Source: Oscillospiraceae bacterium (GTDB lineage: Bacteria > Bacillota > Clostridia > Oscillospirales > Acutalibacteraceae). From it: DNA of 11,721 bases. This document shows, one piece after another, positions 6,885 through 11,721 of the stretch. Positions within the stretch are counted from its first letter, which is position 1; the number at the start of each line of letters is the position of its first letter. The stretch is from the NCBI GenBank assembly GCA_019422905.1, contig JAHZCM010000044.1, forward strand, positions 4,146 to 15,866, read 5' to 3'. The position numbers were made by a program, and so were the translations under genes. Under the pieces are notes generated by a model, which was not told the DNA's origin, did not search any database, and was given only the letters and a program-made list of their open reading frames with translations.

Positions 6885-7082
6885 GCACGAGAATATTCGT
6901 GCGGATCAAAGGGCAAGGCGGTTGAAACAAACCGTGGAATATGCGAGCGGACAGGTCTGCGCGGCGAGACACCGTGAACCATGTCAGGCGGGGGACCGAG
7001 CAGCATTAAGCGGATCGTCTGGTGCGATGCAGGTAGCCTGTCCGTTCACATATTTTACGAGCAACCGTCTTGTTTTTATTTT
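6885..7082 (+). ncRNA. ffs: Signal recognition particle RNA (4.5S/scRNA)
   Basis: This is the RNA of the signal recognition particle, which with Ffh brings ribosomes with nascent membrane proteins to the membrane. The diagnostic Ffh-binding tip is at about 6980-7012: GTCAGG, a stem CGG/CCG capped by GGGA, then AGCAGCATTAAGCGGA. The common bacterial form is TCC-GGAA-GGA, so both stem sides have changed together and the loop is still of GNRA type. A long arm pairs 6933-6955 with 7037-7059 with one mismatch (6944/7048). An outer helix pairs CAAGGCGGTTG (6914-6924) with CAACCGTCTTG (7062-7072) and is followed by a U-rich tract (7073-7082), so the RNA appears to end with its own terminator. No Alu-type UGUNR motif was recognised. 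Location directly upstream of dnaX is usual in Firmicutes. The mature 5' end is uncertain (6885 or near 6911). Confidence 0.9.
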
Positions 7083-7084
7083 GT
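7062..7084 (+). terminator. U-rich 3' end of SRP RNA closed by the terminal helix
   Basis: CAACCGTCTTG (7062-7072) can pair with the 5' part of the RNA (6914-6924), and TTTTTATTTT follows directly. This gives an intrinsic-terminator layout in which the hairpin is the whole RNA. A rival local hairpin, CGGTT (6919-6923) with AACCG (6930-6934), would compete with it. Confidence 0.55.
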
Positions 7085-7102
7085 TGATAAAGGGGGATTT
7101 CT

Positions 7103-8704
7103 GTGTATAAAGCGCTGTATCGCAAATACCGTCCGCAGATGTTTTCGGATGTGGTCGGCCAGCCGCAGGTGACCGTCACGCTGAAGAACGAACTGATGGC
7201 GGGCAGAATCTCCCATGCTTACCTGTTCACAGGCTCCCGGGGAACCGGAAAGACTACCTGCGCGAAAATTCTCGCGAAGGCCGTCAACTGTCTGGATCCG
7301 CAGGACGGCGATCCGTGCGGCGTGTGCCCGGTCTGCCGCGGACTGGATGAGAACTCCATTCTCGACGTCGTGGAAATCGACGCTGCGAGCAACAACGGTG
7401 TGGACAGCATCCGCGCCCTGATTGAAGAATCGAATTTCACGCCGGCAAGCGCCAGATACCGTGTTTATATCATCGATGAGGTGCATATGCTCTCCGTGGC
7501 GGCATTCAATGCGCTTTTGAAAACGCTGGAGGAACCGCCCCCGCACGTGATCTTCATCCTTGCGACGACGGAGGTGCATAAGCTGCTGCCGACGATCCTC
7601 TCGCGCTGCCAGCGTTTTGATTTCCGCCGGATAGCGCCGGAGGATATCGCAAAACGGCTGGAGCTGGTTTGCGAGCGCGAGCACGTGGAGATCGACCACG
7701 ACGCGGCCATGCTGATCGCCGTAACGGCGGACGGCGGCATGCGCGACGCGCTTTCGATTCTGGATCAATGTATCGGCCGCAGTACGGGATGCATTACGTA
7801 TGCGCTTGTCGCGGAGACGGCCGGCCTTGCGGGACGGGGGCACTTGGAGGAGCTTGCGATGTGCGTCCACACCGGCGACCGTTCCGGCGCGCTGGAGAAA
7901 ATAGATGCGCTGTATAAGGCCTCGAAGGACATGGGGCGGCTCTGCGAGGAGCTTGCCGGCTTTTTCCGAAACCTGATGCTGATCAAGACCATGAAGGATG
8001 CAAGCGGCCTTGTCAATGCGGTGGGCGAGGAGCTGGCGCGCATGACCAAGCTGGCGCTGACGATGGATCTCTCGACGATTTTGTACAGTCTGGATGCTTT
8101 TCAGAGCGCGCTGTCCCGAATGAAATCGACAAACAAGCGCACCGAGCTGGAAATGACATTTATCCGGCTGTGCTCTCCGGAATTGGATACTTCTTGTGAC
8201 GCGCTTTTGCGGCGCATCGAGGCTTTGGAGCGCGGTGGGATACGGCGCGCTCCCGTACCCGCTGAAAAAGCTGAACCCACGGTACCGGCAGCACAGGAGC
8301 CGCCGAAAAGCGAGACGGATAGAAAGCCCGCAGTGCGCAGCGGCAACGCCGCGCCTATCGAAGAGCTTTCCAAAAACGCCGAGGCTTTTGGCGCATGGCC
8401 CGAGATCATCGCGATCATGAAGAATTATTCCCATTCGGTCGCCGCGGCCTTTAACGGCTCGTCTGCCTATGTGAACGGCGACTATATGCTTATCGAAGCA
8501 CCGCAGATCGCCTTTGACCTTTTGAAGCACGCCAGCCAGCGCGATAAGATGCGCGAGGCGATTCAGCAGGTCACGGGCCGTGTGTATAAGCTCGGCCCGT
8601 ATAAAAAACCGGAAGATATAGCCGAAGAGCAAAAGCCACAGAATGCGCTCGATTCCTTTATCCGTGATATGCGCGATGCGGGTATCGAGGTCGAAGAGAA
8701 ATAA
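7103..8704 (+). CDS. dnaX: DNA polymerase III subunit gamma/tau (clamp loader ATPase)
   Basis: DnaX is the motor subunit of the clamp loader that places the beta clamp on DNA at the replication fork. Motifs are the opening YKALYRKYRPQMFSDVVGQ, Walker A GSRGTGKTT (44-52), four zinc-ligand cysteines (63, 72, 75, 78), Walker B VYIIDEVH (121-128), sensor 1 ATTE (154-157) and the SRC motif (167-169). A variable proline- and charge-rich stretch near residues 385-410 leads to a tau-type C-terminal domain. At 533 residues it is near the usual length. It starts at GTG, six bases after AAGGGGG (7090-7096). No clear promoter lies between the SRP RNA and this gene. It is followed after 30 bases by ebfC and then recR. 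I saw no in-frame slippery heptamer of the E. coli type, so a frameshifted gamma form is not supported. Confidence 0.96.
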   Translation: MYKALYRKYRPQMFSDVVGQPQVTVTLKNELMAGRISHAYLFTGSRGTGKTTCAKILAKAVNCLDPQDGDPCGVCPVCRGLDENSILDVVEIDAASNNGVDSIRALIEESNFTPASARYRVYIIDEVHMLSVAAFNALLKTLEEPPPHVIFILATTEVHKLLPTILSRCQRFDFRRIAPEDIAKRLELVCEREHVEIDHDAAMLIAVTADGGMRDALSILDQCIGRSTGCITYALVAETAGLAGRGHLEELAMCVHTGDRSGALEKIDALYKASKDMGRLCEELAGFFRNLMLIKTMKDASGLVNAVGEELARMTKLALTMDLSTILYSLDAFQSALSRMKSTNKRTELEMTFIRLCSPELDTSCDALLRRIEALERGGIRRAPVPAEKAEPTVPAAQEPPKSETDRKPAVRSGNAAPIEELSKNAEAFGAWPEIIAIMKNYSHSVAAAFNGSSAYVNGDYMLIEAPQIAFDLLKHASQRDKMREAIQQVTGRVYKLGPYKKPEDIAEEQKPQNALDSFIRDMRDAGIEVEEK

Positions 8705-8734
8705 AGTCAATATTTTATAAGGAGTTTTGCAGTT

Positions 8735-9085
8735 ATGAAAGCACGTTTACCACAGGGAATGGGCGGCGGTGGCGCCGCGAACCTTCAGCAGTTGGCCCGT
8801 CAGGCGCAGAAGATGCAGGAGAAAATGGAGGAAATCACAGCGGAGCTGGAAGCGAAGGATTACACGGCGACATCGGGCGGCGGTGCGGTTTCCGTAACCG
8901 TAACCGGCAAGCTCGAGGTTAAGTCCATTGATATTCAGCCGGAGGTCATCGATCCGGACGACGCCGAAATGCTCGGCGATCTGGTCACTGCGGCGGTCAA
9001 TGAAGCGCTTCGCGCGGCGGCGGCTGAAAAGGAAGAAAAGCTCGGCGCGGTTTCCGGCGGTATGAATCTGCCGGGGATGTTCTGA
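8735..9085 (+). CDS. ebfC: YbaB/EbfC family nucleoid-associated protein
   Basis: This 116-residue protein is the dimeric YbaB/EbfC DNA-binding protein usually encoded between dnaX and recR. The N-terminal stretch is glycine-rich, followed by a helix with LQQLARQAQKMQEKMEEI. The core is SGGGAVSVTVTGKLEVKSIDI followed by the acidic PEVIDPDDAEMLGDLV, and the helix TAAVNEALRAAAAEKEEK leads to the end GMNLPGMF. Family members bind DNA with loose specificity and sit on the nucleoid. The ATG at 8735 follows TAAGGAG (8718-8724) by ten bases. The stop is one base before the recR start, which suggests translational coupling. Its exact role in repair or replication is not settled in the literature I know. 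Confidence 0.94.
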   Translation: MKARLPQGMGGGGAANLQQLARQAQKMQEKMEEITAELEAKDYTATSGGGAVSVTVTGKLEVKSIDIQPEVIDPDDAEMLGDLVTAAVNEALRAAAAEKEEKLGAVSGGMNLPGMF

Positions 9086-9086
9086 T

Positions 9087-9689
9087 ATGGCGGGGTATCA
9101 TGTTCCGCCGCTGGAGCGGCTTGTCGATCAGTTTGAAAGTCTACCCGGTATAGGCCACAAGTCCGCGCAGCGGATTGCCTATCATGTGCTGGGGCTGAGC
9201 CGGGAGGACGCCCAGCGCTTTGCGCAGGCGATTCTGGACGCGCATGAAAATATCCATTACTGTTCGGTGTGCTGCAATCTGACCGACGGCGATCTCTGTC
9301 CCGTCTGCCGCAGCGACAGCCGGGATAAATCGATTATCTGCGTTGTGGAGGATCCGCGCGATGTTTTTGCGTTGGAGCGCACCAACGAGTTTAACGCGAC
9401 ATACCATGTTTTGCACGGCGCGATTTCGCCGCTTGGCGGTATCGGGCCGGACCAGCTCAAAATCAAGGAGCTTTTAAAGCGCGTGCAGGACGGTACGGTG
9501 CAGGAAGTTATCATGGCGACGAATCCCACGGTCGAAGGTGAAGCCACGGCCATGTACGTTTCCCGGCTTTTAAAGCCGCTTGGCATCCGCGTCACACGGC
9601 TTGCCTACGGTATTCCGGTCGGCGGGGATTTGGAATATGCCGACGAGGTGACGCTTTCCAGAGCGATTGAGGGCAGGCAGGAGCTTTAA
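9087..9689 (+). CDS. recR: Recombination protein RecR
   Basis: RecR acts with RecO (and RecF) to load RecA on gapped DNA. The 200 residues match the family. An N-terminal helix-hairpin-helix includes LPGIGHKSAQRIAYH (19-33). A C4 zinc finger uses Cys59, Cys62, Cys71 and Cys74. The Toprim domain starts at IICVVEDPRDVFALE (83-97) and includes VIMATNPTVEGEATA. The C-terminal YGIPVGGDLEYADEVTLSRA is the conserved Walker-B-like end. The ATG at 9087 is one base after the ebfC stop. It is the third gene of the dnaX-ebfC-recR unit; the next gene begins 38 bases later and may belong to the same transcript. Confidence 0.96.
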   Translation: MAGYHVPPLERLVDQFESLPGIGHKSAQRIAYHVLGLSREDAQRFAQAILDAHENIHYCSVCCNLTDGDLCPVCRSDSRDKSIICVVEDPRDVFALERTNEFNATYHVLHGAISPLGGIGPDQLKIKELLKRVQDGTVQEVIMATNPTVEGEATAMYVSRLLKPLGIRVTRLAYGIPVGGDLEYADEVTLSRAIEGRQEL

Positions 9690-9727
9690 GCGCGATTTAT
9701 TATGGATTTGCAGGAGTCGGCAATAGG

Positions 9728-10465
9728 ATGGATAAAACAGAAATTTTACGTATAGCGCGGGAATATGTGTCCGGCCATTTGAATTGTACGGTAAGCGATT
9801 TGACGGGGCAGGGGACTGTTTTTGCAGCAAACGATAATCAGCGCTGTCCGTTTCTGGAAATCTGCACGATGGGGTATTCCACTGTCGTTTCGGCTTCCGG
9901 TGTGTTGCTTCCAAGGCTGCAGCGGCTCTTGGAAAATAAAACCAGAGACGAGGTTTTTGAATGCCCGTTTGTCTATGGTCAATCCATTTATTATATCCCG
10001 GACGGTAGAGCGCTGAAAAGAGCGCCTCTTAATCCGGCGTTTACGTTTGAACTGCTGCAGGGGGAAGCAATTCAGAAGCTCAGGGGAATCCGGGGCTTTG
10101 AGAATTCTCTTGCCTTTGATGAAAGCGGAAGCACGCCGACCTGCATCGTCCTTTATGCCGTACAGGATAGCCAAATCGTGGCTCTGGCAGGTGCGTCCAG
10201 AGAATCCGATACCATGTGGGAGCTTGGGGTAGATGTTCGCCCGGCATACAGAAGGAGCGGGCTGGCCACGGCCCTGATCAGCAATTTGGCCTGCACGATT
10301 CTGGAGCAGGGCGTCGTGCCGTTTTACTGTGCGTCCGTCACGAATGTCGCTTCTCAGGCGGTCGCGCACAGGAGCGGTTTTGTGCCCTGCTGGGTGAGCA
10401 CATACAGGAACACATTGGACGGAAGCTCTTCCTACGATTTTCTTCTCAAACAGCTTGCCCTGTAA
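9728..10465 (+). CDS. GNAT family acetyltransferase with extra N-terminal domain (245 aa)
   Basis: Residues about 138-230 form a GNAT domain, with motif A in ELGVDVRPAYRRSGLATALI (165-184), where R175, G178 and A180 mark the acetyl-CoA loop, and motif B in YCASVTNVASQAVAHRSGF. Residues 1-130 do not match a family I recognise. They hold cysteines at 20, 40, 46 and 79, a QRCPFLEICTMGY patch and a FECPFVYGQSIYYIPD patch. This looks like a degenerate GNAT-like or substrate-binding half. The ATG at 9728 has AGGAG (9712-9716) 11 bases upstream, which is rather long. The gene follows recR by 38 bases and precedes the smpB promoter. No substrate can be named. The GNAT assignment is good; any resistance or modification role would be speculation. 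Confidence 0.85.
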   Translation: MDKTEILRIAREYVSGHLNCTVSDLTGQGTVFAANDNQRCPFLEICTMGYSTVVSASGVLLPRLQRLLENKTRDEVFECPFVYGQSIYYIPDGRALKRAPLNPAFTFELLQGEAIQKLRGIRGFENSLAFDESGSTPTCIVLYAVQDSQIVALAGASRESDTMWELGVDVRPAYRRSGLATALISNLACTILEQGVVPFYCASVTNVASQAVAHRSGFVPCWVSTYRNTLDGSSSYDFLLKQLAL

Positions 10466-10481
10466 TTTCTACAAATTTTAG

Positions 10482-10510
10482 TTGACAAACCGAAAAATCC
10501 GTAGTATAGT
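10482..10510 (+). promoter_or_regulatory. Strong sigma-A type promoter for smpB-ssrA
   Basis: A perfect TTGACA (10482-10487) and TATAGT (10505-10510) are separated by 17 bases. The predicted start near 10517 gives a leader of about 30 bases before the smpB ATG. This is the nearest recognisable promoter for both smpB and the tmRNA gene. Confidence 0.88.
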
Positions 10511-10545
10511 TGTTTTCCAAACCGGAAAGATCGGAGGTGGGCCTT

Positions 10546-11010
10546 ATGGCAAAAACAGAAAACAGAACGATTGCACAAAACAAGAAGGCCTATCACGATT
10601 ATTTCGTTGAGGAGAGTCTAGAGGCAGGGATCGAGCTGTTCGGCACGGAAGTGAAATCGCTGCGGCAGGGCAGGTGCAATCTGAAGGATGCATGGTGCTC
10701 TGTTGTAAACGGCGAAATGCTCCTGAATGGCTGCCACATCAGCGCATACGAGCAGGGAAATATTTTTAACCGGGATCCGCTGCGTGTACGCAGGCTTTTG
10801 ATGCATAAGCGAGAGATCATGCGGCTGTTCGGACTTTCCAAGATGGCCGGATATTCCTTAATCCCGCTTTCCATGTATTTCAAAGGTTCGCGTGTAAAGG
10901 TACAGGTCGGCTTGTGTAAAGGCAAAAAGCTTTACGATAAGCGGGCTGATATGGCGGAGCGCGATGCAAAGCGCGATATGGATCGAGCCATCAAAGAGAG
11001 AAACGCGTAA
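10546..11010 (+). CDS. smpB: SsrA-binding protein SmpB
   Basis: SmpB binds the tRNA-like domain of tmRNA and places it in the A site of ribosomes stalled on broken messages (trans-translation). The 154 residues match the usual length. Motifs are the N-terminal TIAQNKKAYHDYF, then GIELFGTEVKSLRQGRCNLKD, the loop with CHISAYEQGN, and the basic C-terminal tail KGKKLYDKRADMAERDAKRD, which enters the mRNA channel. The ATG at 10546 follows GGAGG (10533-10537) by eight bases. An in-frame upstream ATG would start inside the promoter -10 region and is rejected. The gene is 28 bases upstream of ssrA, its functional partner, and no separate promoter is evident between them. Confidence 0.96.
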   Translation: MAKTENRTIAQNKKAYHDYFVEESLEAGIELFGTEVKSLRQGRCNLKDAWCSVVNGEMLLNGCHISAYEQGNIFNRDPLRVRRLLMHKREIMRLFGLSKMAGYSLIPLSMYFKGSRVKVQVGLCKGKKLYDKRADMAERDAKRDMDRAIKERNA

Positions 11011-11011
11011 G

Positions 11012-11034
11012 AAGCGGTGTTTCCGCCGCTTTTC
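11012..11034 (+). other. Hairpin at the smpB-ssrA junction
   Basis: AAGCGG (11012-11017) pairs with CCGCTT (11026-11031), followed by a short T run (T at 11030-11033). It could be a weak terminator limiting ssrA expression, or a processing signal that separates smpB mRNA from the tmRNA precursor. The sequence alone does not decide. Confidence 0.5.
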
Positions 11035-11038
11035 ATAA

Positions 11039-11388
11039 GGGGATGTAAAGGTTTCGACGGGGGTTGGAAGCCCTGGTAAGCGAGTAGCGGTGCGGGCCCG
11101 CTATAAAACCAGCAAACTTTAAAATTAAACGACAACAATACTGTTGCTGTTGCTGCTTAATTAAAGCAGCCGTTCCTACCCGCAGTACCGCGGGCGGGAT
11201 AGGAGCGTCGATTAGCGGTGAACGTGTGCAGGGCTACGCCTTTACCCTTGCCATGCATCAAAGGCTACCAAGGCGCGGAGCCTGCCGTTCGGCGCCGCGC
11301 TGAGGGAATTTCAAAAGAGCGGCTACACTCGTAGAAAGCCTTGGCAACTGATCTTCGGACGCGGGTTCGACTCCCGCCATCTCCACCA
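11039..11388 (+). ncRNA. ssrA: Transfer-messenger RNA (tmRNA)
   Basis: tmRNA rescues stalled ribosomes: it is charged with alanine, replaces the broken mRNA and adds a degradation tag. The 5' end GGGGATGTAAAGGTTTCGACGG and the 3' end CATCTCCACCA form the acceptor stem (11039-11045 with 11378-11384), with CCA encoded at 11386-11388. The third pair is G-U (11041/11382), the identity mark for alanyl-tRNA synthetase. The T arm is GCGGG, TTCGACT, CCCGC (11361-11377). The tag frame ends N-D-N-N-T-V-A-V-A-A followed by TAA (11158-11160). The stop lies at a hairpin, GCTGCTT (11152-11158) with AAGCAGC (11164-11170). The 350-base length is normal for a one-piece tmRNA. The resume codon is unclear. Confidence 0.96.
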
Positions 11389-11395
11389 AAAGAGG

Positions 11396-11435
11396 AAGCG
11401 TCGAACTCTTCTTCATCAAGAATGAGTTCGCGCTT
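11396..11435 (+). other. Hairpin just after the tmRNA CCA end
   Basis: AAGCG plus CGAACTC (11396-11408, with T11401 bulged) pairs with GAGTTCG plus CGCTT (11424-11435), giving 12 base pairs with a 15-base loop. No T-tract follows directly. It begins eight bases after the CCA and could guide 3' trimming of the precursor. Confidence 0.55.
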
Positions 11436-11447
11436 GTGTATAGATTT

Positions 11448-11482
11448 GGGGATGCCCTTTAGGGTGTCCCCTTTTCGTTTTT
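11448..11482 (+). terminator. Terminator of the smpB-ssrA transcript
   Basis: GGGGATGCCCT (11448-11458) pairs with AGGGTGTCCCC (11461-11471), including two G-U pairs. The outer pairs are stable and the innermost may stay open as the loop. It is followed by TTTTCGTTTTT, a good intrinsic terminator about 60 bases after the tmRNA 3' end. Confidence 0.85.
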
Positions 11483-11514
11483 CTGACATCGTATTTTGCG
11501 TTTTAAGACGTTTT

Positions 11515-11550
11515 AAGCCCGAGGAGGTACTTGTTACCCTTCGGGCTTTT
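11515..11550 (+). terminator. Second terminator-like hairpin
   Basis: AAGCCCGA (11515-11522) pairs with TCGGGCTT (11541-11548), and an inner GGTA/TACC stem is possible. The right arm runs into TTTT (11547-11550). It may be a backup to the terminator at 11448-11482. Confidence 0.6.
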
Positions 11551-11721
11551 CTGTGCCCTAAAACGGCTTTGAGGACGTTCTGAAAAGAATGTAAGAGCAC
11601 AACCTGCATCTCGCTTCGCTCGATGCGCTTTATGGACTGGGTACATGGGAAGGGTGACGTGCTCAAGGTATTGTTGTTCCATTTTGTTCCAAAAAAGTTG
11701 GAACAGACATTTCCCGCATTT
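11551..11721. other. Apparently non-coding stretch to the window edge
   Basis: I see no credible gene in these 171 bases. There is a small hairpin with a GAAA loop (11575-11592). At the far right, TGTTCCA occurs at 11675 and 11685, followed by the inverse TTGGAACA at 11698-11705. Whether this is the edge of an inserted element or the regulatory region of a gene beyond the window cannot be told. Confidence 0.5.
11675..11705. repeat. TGTTCCA direct and inverted repeat cluster
   Basis: TGTTCCA occurs at 11675-11681 and again at 11685-11691, exactly 10 bases apart. TGTTCCAA (11685-11692) forms a perfect 8-bp dyad with TTGGAACA (11698-11705) around AAAAG. The spacing on one helix face suggests a protein-binding site, but no partner is known. 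Confidence 0.55.

Noticed and set aside
8255..8275. A-rich stretch in dnaX as a programmed -1 frameshift site
   Set aside because: The codons read GCT GAA AAA GCT, so the in-frame A-AAA-AAG arrangement of E. coli is absent. The six-A run near 8603 is also not in a good slippery frame.
7076..8710. 544-codon frame on the minus strand opposite dnaX
   Set aside because: It mirrors dnaX codon structure in GC-rich DNA. DnaX has all its motifs, and this frame shows no recognisable domain.
10956..10985. AGCGCGAT direct repeat near the end of smpB
   Set aside because: It is explained by similar codons in the conserved charged tail of SmpB.
11341..11583. Plus-strand 80-codon frame starting in the tmRNA (with RTRVRLPPSPP)
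   Set aside because: It is a translation of the tRNA-like domain and of the downstream hairpins and has no ribosome binding site of its own.
11603..11630. Imperfect inverted repeat GCATCTCGC / GCTCGATGC
   Set aside because: It has central mismatches and no T-tract or known motif, so it may be chance.
11265..11666. Reading frame of 133 codons on the minus strand with the phrase GGDGGSRTRVRR
   Set aside because: It is antisense to the tmRNA 3' end. The GSRTRVR phrase is the familiar false translation of a T arm and acceptor stem read backwards, and the rest crosses the terminators.

Overview
The window looks like chromosomal DNA of an anaerobic Gram-positive bacterium of class Clostridia, perhaps from the Oscillospiraceae/Ruminococcaceae side. 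This is inferred from several things together: strong AGGAGG ribosome binding sites, moderately GC-rich coding DNA, the order SRP RNA - dnaX - ybaB/ebfC - recR, a transketolase split into two genes, a flavin reductase fused to rubredoxin, and smpB next to ssrA (tmRNA). I see no mobile element, CRISPR array, rRNA or ordinary tRNA gene. The species cannot be read from the sequence alone.

Layout. Bases 1-3814 hold a rightward run: the 3' half of glyA (serine hydroxymethyltransferase), rarA (replication-associated AAA+ ATPase), a flavin reductase-rubredoxin fusion and a family 4 glycosyltransferase. It ends at a two-way terminator shared with a small leftward DUF3892-like gene (3896-4195). A sigma-A type promoter at 4311-4339 then drives the split transketolase pair (4415-6206). 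That pair ends at a strong hairpin shared with a convergent GNAT acetyltransferase gene (6267-6773).

At 6833-6878 two back-to-back promoters have adjoining -35 boxes inside a 9-bp inverted repeat. One reads left into the acetyltransferase. The other reads right into a noncoding RNA with the SRP RNA (ffs) Ffh-binding signature (about 6885-7080). The 5' and 3' ends of this RNA can pair and are followed by a U-rich tract. Only about 20 bases later comes dnaX (GTG start), then ybaB/ebfC, recR and a second, longer GNAT protein. A near-consensus promoter at 10482-10510 drives smpB, and ssrA follows 28 bases after the smpB stop. Past ssrA lie three hairpins and about 170 bases with no credible gene up to the window edge.

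Functionally this is mostly housekeeping: one-carbon metabolism, replication and repair (RarA, DnaX, RecR, YbaB), protein targeting (SRP RNA), ribosome rescue (SmpB plus tmRNA) and the pentose phosphate pathway. The less ordinary signals are regulatory and RNA-level: the symmetric divergent promoter, an SRP RNA of intermediate length without a visible Alu domain, a tmRNA tag frame without the usual alanine resume codon, and a repeat cluster downstream of ssrA. I found no convincing new multi-gene system.
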